Positions 48,301 to 60,106 of a DNA stretch of 64,000 nt are shown piece after piece. The notes below the pieces were generated by a model. The model made no database searches and was not told where the DNA came from. It worked only from the letters and a program-made list of their open reading frames with translations. Made by a program: the position numbers and the translations under genes. The number at the start of each line of letters is the position of its first letter. Position 1 is the stretch's first letter. The stretch covers positions 269,834 to 333,833 of the forward strand of contig CH003244.1 in the NCBI GenBank assembly GCA_000149265.1, read 5' to 3'. Source of the DNA: Ciona savignyi (lineage: Eukaryota; Chordata; Ascidiacea; Phlebobranchia; Cionidae).

Positions 48301-51300
48301 ATTCATGTTTCCTTACATTTTTTCATTACATTTTCCAAAGACTAAAAAACTCAATCTCTAAAGTAGTTAAGCTGGAAACATCCCGCACGGGGTTTTTGGA
48401 CTTTTCGAGACTTCAAATAGTTACAGATTGATAAATCAAGTATAAGTAAGATGATTCCACTACTTAAGATCGGTAAAAGTTATTGTATCAAAATCACCTT
48501 TGATCATATTAGCCATGACAGCAGCATCGCCCACATTTCTGGCGGCTTGCAATCGCCACATGGCGTCGCCTTTCGCGCGTTGTTGTCGTTGCTTCTCACG
48601 GAGTTTATGCATCAACTCGTCCGCTCGTGCCACGTCGCCGGTTTTATCCACTAACTGCAACCCTGGGGTCCTGGGGCAAAGACGTGCGGTTTTATTAGGA
48701 GATTAAGCAATAACACGCGATTAAAAATAGTTTACATGTTCGACTAATTTGGCATTGTCGTATCCCAATTAAATCAGTGGGAGGTTGTGAAACAAATATT
48801 GTTTTAATACGGGTAACAATCGCCACAAAACCCCATGCTAAACCCCCAGCTGTCGGAGTAATACTTGGTATCAATTTAATTTTTGAATGATCCGTTTATT
48901 CTATCCAATTTACGAAATAACATTAGTGTTTTTTTTTGCCAAGGACTAAACGGCAACGACATGTACATCCTAACCACAGTAGATTAAAACAGGGAAGCTC
49001 GTTTGGTACACCACTGTATCTAACAACAACACCAAGCTTCCAGCTGTTCGACAACCAATAATTATTATTACTTTGTTGCAGCCATATTTCTGTTCCATTG
49101 TCATTTCTGTTTCATTGTTCATTGCATTATCTTGATAGATTTTCTATTTAATCTCCACCATGGCGAATTTGAACCAAATTTTATTCTTTGGCAAAGAACT
49201 TAACAGAAATTACCTCGAATACGGCAAAACGAGGGTAGACCAAGTCACTTTAAACTTTTTAAGATAAATTTCAACCTGAACACAGCAATTGCCTCCAGAA
49301 GTTTCCCCGAATCTTCTGTTTCAATCAACTCTTTCATCTGCTTCAGAAGTTGATCCTCCCGCTCGACAGTTTTAAGCAACTTCTCCGCATTGAGTATTTG
49401 GTCTATATCCACTCCCAAATGGGAGCAATTTCGCAGGGAATCACGAAGCTGAGCTGCATCACGTGATTGAGATGCATCGAGAAGTTTTTGAAGAGCTTCA
49501 TCTTTACGGCTCTCGCGCTCAGCGTCCAATTCATCAAGAACACTGGTAATATTAGGATGGTTTAGAAAAATAGTTTACCCGTGTTGGAAAATCTTGATTT
49601 ATCGAAATATATGAATTCATCAGAATATCAGGTTACCTATAAAGAAGCCATTTCGACATGCTGTGGTCAACTAAACCAACAAGTTCAAGCGATTGTCAAA
49701 TAACAGAGGCGAATAGAAAGAAGTTGGTTTACATTTAGAACCACAAATGGTTGGGGGCATATTTCAAGCATACGGTATAAAAAAGAGCAACATTGATTAT
49801 GCACCAATACGATCTTATTGTCCTAAACAAGATATACTACTAGATAAATCTAATATAACCCACATCATACTTCACTAAACAATATATAATTAATAAAAAA
49901 TTGGAAGCGCACTCTTTCGTTTTTTTTATATTTTGTTTTAAGATTTTGAATAGACGAGCTAGCGTTAATACTTAACCGCACAATAAGTTATTAACTATTG
50001 TTTCCTTAAAAATCAAATTCTTCCAAATTTTTCACATTTTTGCTTTTTCCAGATCCCCGTCCAAATCCGGGATCCCCGACTTTCTGAAATTCTCCGCCGC
50101 GATATTGATCAACCCCGCATCCCTCTGCTCAGTCGCTTCCCTGAGAGCACTCACTAACTCCTCCTGTGATCGTCCCTTTAACAACCTCTCCTCGTTGAGC
50201 TGATCGAGTGCCTTAATGGCTGCCAGAAGGTCAGGGTCGGACTTCACGATCTCAATGGGGAGTTTTAGCTCTCTAAGAATAAGATGTAACTTTACTCGAT
50301 AAAATGTTCTATTTACTTATTCCCAGTAATGGGATTCAAGAGGTTCGTGTGGGTTCGGTCAAACCTGTTCTTGGAACGTCGGGATAATCACCGATCCGAT
50401 TCTTACTTTTTTTACAGACATTAAAACATTTCGGGAACCTGTTGTTAGTAAGTACAATAAAAAAGATAACCTCTTCTTAAATTTTGAATTCCATCACTGC
50501 TTATTCTTAGTATATACTTTCTTAAAGACACTTGTTCAGAATAATCACTTATTATTTAATATTTTGTAAATTAAAAGAAGCGACAAAATTAGTCAAAACT
50601 ATGCTCGTTATAACACTTCGTAGTTACGGTAATAAGTTAAATACGTCGAAGAGCGTTATAACCATAATAATTGTTGGATTACCTTACACCTCGCCAGCCA
50701 GATTAATAGATCTATTGAGGTGTATTCATTACGATAGATACATTTTACAACGTTTGGCAACGTTCGCTAAGTGTCTTGGCCAACTTGCTTAAGGTTTGTT
50801 TCAAAACGGCAATCTTTTACCCTTCTGGCACGCCTCGAATGAGCCAATTCGCCATCAACAAAAGTGTGTAAAGTAAAACGGTTAAACAATCACTAACCTG
50901 AAAAGTGTGTAAAGTAAAACGGTTAAACAATCACTAACCTGAATTTAGCAATCGCCGTTTTAAGTTCTTCTTCTTTCATATCCACAACTGCTGCCCTTAG
51001 TCTTGCTTTGGCTTCACTAACTTTCCATTGCATATCGATGCACTTCTGATAAACACCGGTGTCATCCTTTATTTCCAATTCTTCGAAACGTTTAGAATAA
51101 TCCTCCATAGCTGTGAGATCATTATCTTTGACCGCACCTTCCAGCATGAATAATGACCTCTTCCATTCGTTTAATCTGTAACAGAAATATAAAAATAATT
51201 TTACTTATTTTACGGTTATTTAATCTGTTAAATACCCTTTTTAATGAAACTCGCCGGGAAACATTGAATACCGTTTTTGCTACTAGTTTTATTTTCTTAT

Positions 51301-54300
51301 GAGCGACACCAACAAAATTTTTGTTAAACATTTTTCATATTCCTATGAATATGGGTTGCTTTATTTTCATTTGTAAGTTTGATGGCAATTAAAGTGTAAA
51401 GGAATTACAGTTACTGAATTGAATAAGAATATTTATAGGGAATATTTATTGACACACAATGTCCTAATGGCATATCACATACCAGAAATAGGTTTAAACA
51501 CAATTCAAATGTAGATGTAGTAACCTTTTTAAGTTTTTCAATGTCATCGTTAGTATTGTAAGTATCGTGTTACAACTACATTGTCATTGTTCCGCTATAA
51601 TACTTTGTTTAAAATTATACAACAACACGTTTTGTTTGTGTGTGTGGAAGAAAGCAATATGCTGTTTAAAATATCTAATTATATAATTCAATTACTTGGC
51701 TTCGGCAGATGCAACGAGGTCACTGTCAACCTCGAAAATTGATGTAGTTTTCGCTTGTTTGATTGCAAACGCCAAGACATCTATTTTTCCGAGGTTTAGG
51801 GCGTCCTTTAGCATGTCTTCCTTTTCCATAACACCCCGCCAAGTTTCATTCGAAATTTCCTGCGTGGTAGAATATTTAAAAGAGTGTGGAACTTTAAGCT
51901 TCCATTATATAGATTATGTCTAAAAAAATTAAGATATGAAAGTTTTGGAATGAGGCTATGTTATGCTATTTATTGGTGGTCTCATTTTATATTGCACAAC
52001 AGCAATGATTCTATGGCATTACTTTGCACAACACCAATGTTTATATGTCATTATAAAGTTACATTTTGTGAGATACCGAATGTGTAGCAGAAATATGGCA
52101 ATACATACTATGACATCACACTCACATTCACATTGGTCAACGTGGCAGTACTCATTGCGGTTTCAACGTCGCGCGAGTTTGTACGCCGAATGCAGCAAAA
52201 CCACATAAGAAATATCACCAGTAGTATGATGATAAGCACAACAACGCCGATGATGATCAGCCAGTAAAATTCCAAGCAAATAAGGTCGGCGCTCTGTGCA
52301 CATACCACAGGAGCAACAACTGTTGCTGTAAAAGAATGGCAACAAATCCAATTAAGTCAATACTCAATGCTATTGGTCCGGCGATATTGCAATCTTTTGC
52401 CGTCGGAAAATTAAAAAAAAGAAAAAATAATTTCTTATACTTTATATTTAAAGGGTGTAAAGAAACGCCATTTGATATATTACATGTTATGCCCGTAATG
52501 CTTTATGGCCATAGTTAAGTTACCGACGCTACTGTAGTACAATACAGAATACACGGAGTTACTAGTTATGAAAAATACACTAAATGATTTAAGTGTTCGT
52601 GGCCAGATCAAGTTTAAGCCATACATTATATATAATTCAGCATGCTGTATAATGTTGTTTCATATACACATTTTTTAAAGTTGTTCTAATCCATTTTTAG
52701 TTCTAATCAGATTTCTTCTTTAATCAAGCAACCCACGTTGTAAATCCCATTATTTTAGGTGTCATATTGTCGGCTAGTTTGTTATTTTTAATACAAAGTT
52801 GTAAACTTACAATAAAAGTTAATTAACTTAATACAGGCTAAGTTAAATGACATTTGCCAGTCTGTACCATGCAACTTATTTAGTGTTAGATTTTTAGATA
52901 CCGGTAATATTCAAGTGAGACTTTAATTGTTTTACATTACATTCCTGTCCTTTATTTGGAGTAGGATAATATTAAAGGGAGAGTTTAATTAGTGTTATAT
53001 TACGAAACATAAACTACTGTTCCATTGTTACATCCAAATAGCACAATTTGTCTTGGTTGTTGGATTAGTTAAAAGTTATATATGAACAACCAATCACACG
53101 TTTATTGTTTAATGGTGTTAAGGACCATTATAGTCGGGATAAGGTATTTAATTTGCGCGTAAAGGGCTCCACACACATATAGCGTTTCGCGTCAAAACCT
53201 CGCGTCTGCCGTAAAACTCCTTGCGTCGGGTCATGCACACACTCGCGCCAGACAAACGCAAGTCGAGAGAAGTGGCTCAATAGCGTCAAACGTCAGAGTT
53301 AAAAATATTTTAACTTTAGCGCAAGACGCAATAGGCAGAAATATGAAAGGGATACTGTTTTAAGTTGATTATTTTAATAAAATCCAAGGTAGACCAGAGA
53401 ATACGTAAATAAGGATTATTTAAGTACAGCAGTATAACAAATATTTGTTTAGTTGGATTTAAATATCATTTAAACTAAGTTTTAGCACAATTTTTGTATG
53501 ACACAGATCCAAATATAGTTCTGGTACACTAAACACCCCAAAGGATAGTTCTGGTACACTAAACACCCCAACAGAACTATCCATCCATGACGTCAACAAT
53601 AGATTGCCCTGCGCCTGCTGAATCGCTGCAGTCTGCACTACAGCAAAAAAGAAGAAAGCCGGATTTTAAAGTTGATTTGCAGGTGGTTATTTTCATATTG
53701 TACATAACTTGTTTGTGTGTAAACAACTTTTTTTACCATTGTACATCTGTACATCAGTTTATTTTGCTCCTGCAATGTCTAATTGAAAATATTCAGATTT
53801 ATGTGGACCACTACCGGTTAATTTTTTATTAATCGTTATTTGATTCTAGATATCCACAGCTCTAATAACCACTCACTTTATTACTAGGAAGACCTCATAC
53901 ATATTCTGAAGAGAAATTCTGAATATATGAAAAAGTGCAGCTCAGGCCAACATTGTGCAGGATGATATGTATGATAGTTTCGGAAAATTTACTATTGCTA
54001 AACTATGTAGTCTCAATGGAAACAGCCGATGAAGCTATGGCTGAAATTGTGCAGATATTGTTAACTCTGTAACTTTTATATTGAACACACCAGTCATTGT
54101 AAATGTAAATTTGTTATTTGGTATTGACAATGATTTGTAAAGCATGCAGCTAGTTGTAAATAATATTTTTACTTATATTTCAGTGTTATTATATTTCTTC
54201 AGTCATATACACTGCCTTTCGAAGCTAACTGTGATAGCTAATTTTTCATTTCATAGCACTATATTGCTTTTTCTTCGTTTGATATTTTGCAATAAAAATA

Positions 54301-57300
54301 AATATTAAGTAAGTTGTTTGTAATATGAAAATGATGTGAGATATATGAAAAGAACATTAGTAAAAAGAAAGAGCAGTTATATGTCTAGAAACATGTGACA
54401 ATAAAGTGAAGAGATTGGACATTTTATTTTGCTTAATTCGTTTTCTACTCGTGAATACAATCGTTCTAATGGCCAGTAAACAAAACCACGTGGAAATGTT
54501 TTGACGCAATACGTCATCATGAACGCGAGTGTGTGTGCATGGTCTCGCGTCTCTCTTAAACGCAACGCCTGACGAGAAGGATGACGAGACGCGAGAAACG
54601 CGAAGGATTGCGCAAAACGCTATATGTGTGTGGAGCCCTTAAGGTTAGTTTTAAATAGCGCTTTGTCTGTTAAAGTCCGGATTAAATTGCAGTCACAAAT
54701 ATATTGTGTTTTATACTAATTATGTTATTTTTATATTACCACATAAGCAAAGTTTTCTAACTAACTACACAATTATACTAAACCTAATTTTGAGCAATTA
54801 CATAATCAAACAAATATATTTAGCATTGCCTAGATTTTCACGAAAAACATCTGTATAAAATGTTTTGGGCTGGATTTTAAGTAAAACTGCCCTTACTAAC
54901 AGGATTTTGTGTGTTGGCAGCACTTGTCATTAACATATTCAAGATTTTAATACTATTTCAAAAGTAGCATTTTTGTAAATTTCCATTGCAGTGTGTTCTG
55001 GTATTGCCAACATTATAAAATACAATTTTAAGTGTACTAAATCGAGGATACGTGGTGAAAGTAACATACTTGACTCGATAAAAATAGCAGTTATGGGCTT
55101 GGTGGGTTAACTGCCATTGAACTAACCGACGATTTCGACTAGGCTGGAATAAGGATAATATAGGCATATTAGTTTCGTATCGATAGAGTAAATAACCTTA
55201 TTGTGAGTAGGGATAGGAGAAGGATATTCATGTGTATCCCCGTGAATGGGAAAACCACGGGGTTAACACACGGGCAATCGTTAGATCACCTCGCGCCCAC
55301 CGTCGGGTTACCGGAGCTATTGCAGTGTGTTGTATATGATATACACGTTCCTTCAATTTGGTAGAACCAATTAATCTGCTGGGTTCAGGCAATTTCCGTA
55401 AAGTGCCTTGCCCAAAGACACAACCGACTAGGTAGCGACCAGTTTTGCACCTGCAACCTTTTGATTGAAAGTAACTTAACGAAAACGTAAAAATCACGCT
55501 ATTATAGTTGCAACTAAGCCCAACATACATTTTTCCGTTGTCGAAGTAATTGCAGTTGTTTGTAGTGTTGTTGTATCATCGACTGTACTTGTTTCAGTAG
55601 TTTGTTTAGTTGTAGACTGTGTTGTTACAGCTGGGGTAGTCGCCTGTGTTGTCCGTGGTGTTGTAACTACTGTGGTTGTCGCCTTTGTTGTTCTTTGTGT
55701 TGTTACCAGTGGGGTTGTCGCCTGTGTGGTTCGTTGTGTTGTTACTACTGGGGTTGTCGCCTGGGTTGTCACTTTCAATGTTGTTGCTTCTGACGTTATT
55801 GCAGCTGTTGTTACATCAGGAGTAGTCTCAATCAGTGGAGTTGTTTCAACAATGGTCGTGTTTTCAAGAATAGTTTGAACTGTTGTTTCTAGGTAGAAAA
55901 TAATTTTAAGTAAATGCAGAATACTGAGAAAAATGAGAGAAGACTGGCTTCTATTTTTATCAGGTTACTATTGTCTAGTAGATATAATAAATTGGACAAG
56001 AGAAAATCACCGAACCGGAATTTGACATACAAACGTCATTATTTGAGAATCAAACGTCATCACGGTACAAACCTGCCGTTGTCGCATTGTTTCCTGGATC
56101 ACCCGTGGTGGCTTCTACTGTGACGCAGACACATGTCGTTGCCTGCTCCGGCGTTGCGGTCGTCGCCCCTGCAAAAAAACAGCATTGCTGGTGTCGCTAC
56201 GGAGTACAAGGTGTAAAGTGGAGCCTTTTGTATCGACAATCATGATGGTTATTTTAAATTTATGGTTTTAGAAAAAAATCGTGCAAAAGAGAAGTAAGTG
56301 TAACGCACAGTCAATTGTGTTATTAAGCTGGATTTAGATTGCTGCATAATAGTACCGTAACATTTTACTACTGCGGTGGTGTGATTCACGCAATAATGTA
56401 CAACGGGTGGTTTTCAGATGGACCATCAGACAAGATGATAAACAAGATATATTTCGGTTGATTTTACCTTACTTTTAGGTATACAAACATAAATAAAAAA
56501 AGGTAAACTGCACAATATTGTCTTAAAATGTAGGTTTTATTGGACATGGGTTAGGGTTGGTGCTGGAGTGGAGGTTCTCAATTGGAAAACAGTTACTGCT
56601 CATCCAAAATAAACGGGGTGTCAATACCTGCGTTTGAAATATTTCCATTCGTGAAGTTGCTTGTTTCCGAAGCTGTAAACAAAGATTTTTTTTAACCGAG
56701 ACAAGTTTCGAACCGATAATGGGCTCGTCATTAGGATTGTTTTTGCATAGAAGTCAGTATACGTACGGTTTGAGGTAACTGTTGGGCCACACGACCGTAC
56801 TACAATGTTTATTATTACGTTACATTACCTATTAATATCACCACATACCTCCATCTACCGTAGAGTTGGATGAATCGCTGCATGTACATATTGTCTCTGT
56901 GATGTAAAACACAATTAATCTGTGACGCCAGCATAAAATTAATAATACGTATAATATGCTTACGAGAGCCAGCGTTCCGTCTTGACCGTTCTACATTTGG
57001 CTCCTGAAATATTGATATTCTCAGATAATAAAACAATCCTTATAATAAAGGTTCAAATTAACTCATGGTGAAGAAATATATTGAACTCACTGGTGCTTGT
57101 CCGTGCGTTTCTTTAACTATGGATACAGCTTTTACATTCCCAGCTAAATTTGCAACCAGCCAGTCATCCCCCGTGTACAGGAACACTGAAGGACTAGCTA
57201 TAACAAAGACCAGCCCAATGCCAAGAAATAGTTTCACGCAGGAGAATTCTCGAACATTCTTCTTGACAGGCGTCCCCCAGTATTCCAAACTGGTCAGGGA

Positions 57301-57324
57301 ACTTTTATGCTTCCCTCGTCGCAT
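45341..57324 (-). CDS. Two-TM mucin-like protein with long cytoplasmic helical repeats and dynein-stalk-like C-terminus
   Basis: Sixteen exons in transcript order: 57324-57091, 57003-56964, 56896-56849, 56672-56628, 56168-56073, 55888-55529, 52325-52126, 51859-51696, 51175-50939, 50272-50036, 49542-49276, 48670-48498, 48097-46990, 46555-46348, 45768-45583, 45421-45341. Every phase agrees; total 1,227 residues. The ATG follows an in-frame TGA. Residues 1-28 are basic, 30-50 hydrophobic (signal anchor or uncleaved signal), 79-274 Thr/Ser-rich with four 13-residue repeats (TTPVVTTQRTTQA type), 297-317 a second TM (LIIIGVVVLIIILLVIFLMW). Residues ~340-1110 are predicted alpha-helical repeats of about 43 residues (L..A...RD...L..AI...), with a basic coiled segment at ~965-989. 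Residues ~1110-1210 contain RYPTPPGDVHIVMTAALMML and SKGAAAFFAW, resembling conserved parts of the dynein heavy-chain stalk region. I know no named protein with this order. A membrane-to-cytoskeleton link is inference. Confidence 0.82.
50334..50499. mobile_element. hAT-type MITE, copy 3, in an intron of the mucin/helical-repeat gene
   Basis: Starts CAGTAATGGGATTCAAGA and ends TTGAATTCCATCACTG. Flanks CTTATTCC (50326-50333) and CTTATTCT (50500-50507) match in 7 of 8. Shares internal words with copies 1 and 2. Confidence 0.8.
50860..50941 (+). repeat. 41-bp tandem duplication covering an exon end and splice donor
   Basis: AAAAGTGTGTAAAGTAAAAC followed by GGTTAAACAATCACTAACCTG occurs twice with exact 41-bp spacing (50860-50900, 50901-50941). 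On the minus strand each copy contains CAG|GTTAGTGATT, so the donor of exon 51175-50939 exists twice. Confidence 0.92.
53163..54639. mobile_element. PIF/Harbinger-like element, TAA target duplication
   Basis: The ends are AGGGCTCCACACACATATAG and its inverse, TATATGTGTGTGGAGCCCT, directly flanked by TAA on both sides (53160-53162, 54640-54642). Subterminal regions share CGCG-rich words (CGCGTCTGCC, GAGACGCGAGAAACGCG). The interior has a 30-bp duplication (53515-53571) and a short frame from 53587 (MTSTIDCPAPAESLQSALQ). Around 53940-54060 broken frames include DDMYDSFGKFTIAKL and, in another phase, ADEAMAEIVQILL, reminiscent of the BESS-like tail of Myb-type proteins carried by Harbinger elements; this is tentative. 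It sits in the largest intron of the mucin/helical-repeat gene. Confidence 0.75.
55207..55470 (-). mobile_element. SINE copy lacking its tRNA head
   Basis: On the plus strand: GATAGGAGAAGGATATTCAT (3' tail), ACGGGCAATCGTTAGATCAC, CTCGCGCCCACCGTCGGGTT, GGTTCAGGCAATTTCCGTAA and CACCTGCAACCTTTTGATTG. It breaks off where the A-box half should start, so it is 5'-truncated, as usual for SINE retroposition. It ends about 60 bp from the donor of the mucin exon. Confidence 0.82.
55596..55752 (-). repeat. 39-bp coding tandem repeat (13-residue mucin units)
   Basis: Four in-frame units of the type ATTPVVTTQRTTQ within exon 55888-55529, rich in potential O-glycosylation sites. Boundaries are approximate. 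Confidence 0.85.
56690..56806 (-). mobile_element. tRNA-like repeat copy in an intron of the mucin/helical-repeat gene
   Basis: CGAGACAAGTTTCGAACCGA (B-box side), TAATGGGCTCGTCATTAGGA and GTTGGGCCACACGACCGTAC (A-box side) in the plus-strand order of the family. Confidence 0.7.
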
Positions 57325-58555
57325 ATCCTCTTTATGTCAGCATCATTGTCTAAGTTTTGTCCTAACCACTAAAATAGATTTTTTACTACAAAAGTAAGAC
57401 ATTGGCGTGGAATGCGCTATATTCATTTGACCTGTCACCGACGTTATAGAAACTGCAGCTGGCAGTTATGTCATTTAGTACTAGCCTATATTTTAGCGGA
57501 TATTGTCTTTATTATAGAACAAAGATTGTCGTTTTTAACCCAAAATTGTCTCCTAGAATGACAAAAAGTAGAAAGGTACGTTTTAACATGGCCATTTGGC
57601 ATACTATTTGTCTATTTGCCTGGTTACCATGGCTAGTGCCCTGTGTTACATAAGCAAATTATTTCATTTTGTTTCACTGAAAGACCCACTTTAAGTTTAT
57701 GCAACGAGCTTTAAGTCCATTACCTACGGACATAAGCTACAATTAAGTTTGTTGGTATTAAACTGCCACACAACACCGGGTGTTTTTTAACCGTGCCGCG
57801 TTTCGAGTCCATGGCCTTGTCAGTAATACCATTTTTAATTCGAACTCTATAATGTATCGGTCGCGTTAATCATTTGGCCACACGACCGTACACTTGAGAT
57901 TAGTGTTGCCAGTTATAACATTTAACTGCTGGTATTGAGCAAGCACTAACAAACAATGTTCGGGGTAACGAAGCATTCGGAATTGACACACCCATTTTAC
58001 ATACTAAATGAATCTCTGGTACAAATACCATTTGTAGGTATTAGTTTTTCTCTAGTTTACCTTTCTAGTACAAAATCCAAGTCTTTTAAGTTTCCACAAA
58101 GTTCAATTATAAAAATAATTTTACTTTGATTTTGCGCAGGTACGTTAAGCGTCGTAATTGAAATTGAAAAACAAAAAACTTGAGCAATCCTTTCAAAACG
58201 TCTGTATTAATACTGATTTAACGTATTAGATATAAATCGAATAAAATGACTCTTACACCGAACACTATTGTACCGCGGCCTAGGAAACAACGCTATATTT
58301 GTAACCCGACCCCAAACTCTCCTTTCTTTATCATTTTCGCTTTGTAACAAACAAAGATAATGAAGACAACGTACTTTCTCCGACCTTTCTTGTTCATTGA
58401 AAGTATTAAGAGCGAAATTAAAATTCCACTCATTCTTTAAGTTTACTTGTATCATTCATCAAGATTGCAATATAGCAAGTGTGTATGCATAATATATTTG
58501 AATGCTAATTGATGATATGTAGTCCAAGCATCGAAAGTTAATTGTAGATATTTTT

Positions 58556-58655
58556 ACCGGGCTTAGTTTCAAACGGGTTCGTTGCTAAGACCGATTTTTT
58601 GTATGTAAGTTGGTATATGTATCGGTCGCGTTAACCATTCGGCCACACGACAGTA
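58556..58655 (-). mobile_element. Best-preserved tRNA-like repeat (putative second SINE family)
   Basis: On the minus strand: GTACTGTCGTGTGGCCGAAT then GGTTAACGCGACCGATACAT, a spacer, and AACCCGTTTGAAACTAAGCC. TGGCCGAATGGTTAACGCG closely resembles the D-arm/A-box of class II (Ser/Leu type) tRNAs. No stable acceptor pairing is visible, so it is not a functional tRNA gene. Confidence 0.68.
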
Positions 58656-60037
58656 CATTAATTGTGGAAATTCGTTTTGCTAAGTTTAGAAAACACAGTT
58701 TCGCACACAAACACACACATGCATTTGACTTACGATGGCTTATAGTTAGTTATCCTACCAAGGTGCATTGAAAGATAGGAAAAGTGAACTCCCCATTTTT
58801 CTCAGACCCAATAATATACTATAGTCCACAAAAAAAACATCAAAGCAAGCTAAATATTTTCATATGTCCTACATTTTCCATGAGGCGATCATATACATTT
58901 ATACATTGTTTAACCTTGATAAGCGCGCCTCTTATGCAATATTATACTTGCATAGTACTCTGACCATAGAGCAATGCAATATATGAATAAAAGTTGTGCT
59001 ACAGAAGCCGCATACATTTTCCTTGTGTGTGTATCTGTGTGCATCTTCTTTTACGGATATTGTTTCAGCCCAAAGCAATCGCTTGCATTGCAGCACAACA
59101 AAAACGTCTTTCGTTTATACATAACACATTGCAACAATTTTGCAAAACGTTGCAATAATTGGCAAGATCATTTTTCTTAAACATTTGGTTTTCTTTGTGA
59201 TAGTTACCTCATGGAAATCGCGTGATTGTCCTTTTAAGCGTGTTATGCCGTGTTTGTTATTTAAAATTTTATCAAACAATTGACAAACAGCCAAGTCTTA
59301 AAATTGCAAAAAAGCTTTGTCTCGTCTGCTCAGACACGGTAATTGGCACGGTTAAAGTCTGTCAGATTTTAATAAAACGTATTTTTAGCTAAAATTACGC
59401 GTTCCGTTGTAATCAATCAATCAGGCCCGTTTTGTATTTTTTTGTAAATTTCGTTCGCGTTGCGTGAAACATATGGGTTGGTACGCCTCAAGTCTATTAA
59501 TTCAAAAACAACGTATTTTAACTAAAATTGCGCTTAACTAACAATTAATCAATTATAAGGTTCTCGGTTCGTTTTTGTCTGTATGTTTCGGTTGCGCCAA
59601 TCACGACAACTGCAGTCTGTTTTTTTTTAAATGTAATATATGTAAATGCTTCTACAAAGTATGGAACAGCATAGTCAATCTCAAGTCTCAAGCGGTATAT
59701 TTGGCATGAAAAAATAAGCATCGTATTGCGAATTCCGGCATTAAAGGTCCACCCGATAACTCTATATGTTATTACCAAAACAATCATAGTTTTGGGTATT
59801 CGGTAAGTATGACCACTTCTCGTGAACTCTGTTCGGGAAGCAGATTAAACCTGAAAAATGGCTTTTGCAGAATACGTGATTTATAAAACGTGGTTTTGTG
59901 AATACGTGTTGTTTTAAAACTTTGATCGTGAGACCGTCTCTTAAAGGTGTCTCGTTGTTATCCATCAATCGGACAAGTCCGAAATAATTAATCAAGGGAT
60001 GGTAACGCGTGCCAAATAACCGGCACAAGCGCTCTGG

Positions 60038-60045
60038 TATAAATA
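60038..60045 (+). promoter_or_regulatory. TATA box of the LU-CCP-VWA gene
   Basis: TATAAATA in the context CTCTGGTATAAATAGGC, 69 bp before the start codon at 60107. A good match to the core promoter consensus at the expected distance. Confidence 0.65.
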
Positions 60046-60106
60046 GGCAACGAAGTAACTTTACCCAGCAACTTGTAGCTTACATAAAATTGTACAATCT
60101 GCAAGC

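Larger units (their letters stand above)
57325..60106. other. Divergent intergenic region between the mucin-like gene and the LU-CCP-VWA gene
   Basis: No exon supported. It has two tRNA-like repeat copies (57786-57896; 58556-58655, with GTATCGGTCGCGTTAACCAT and TCGGCCACACGACAGTAC). An 82-codon minus frame at 58455-58207 is unexplained but lacks support. The promoter for the right-hand gene is at its end. Confidence 0.55.

Noticed and set aside
55602-55878. Plus-strand Cys/Val-rich frames with repeats
   Set aside because: They are antisense to the Thr-rich mucin exon, whose phases join the neighbouring exons correctly.
58207-58455. 82-codon minus frame with some protein-like composition
   Set aside because: No recognisable family, and I found no neighbouring exon or convincing splice sites to support it.
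58556-58655. Possible genuine tRNA gene (Ser/Leu-like A box and a B box)
   Set aside because: No acceptor-stem pairing, abnormal length, and several dispersed diverged copies; a repeat family explains it better.
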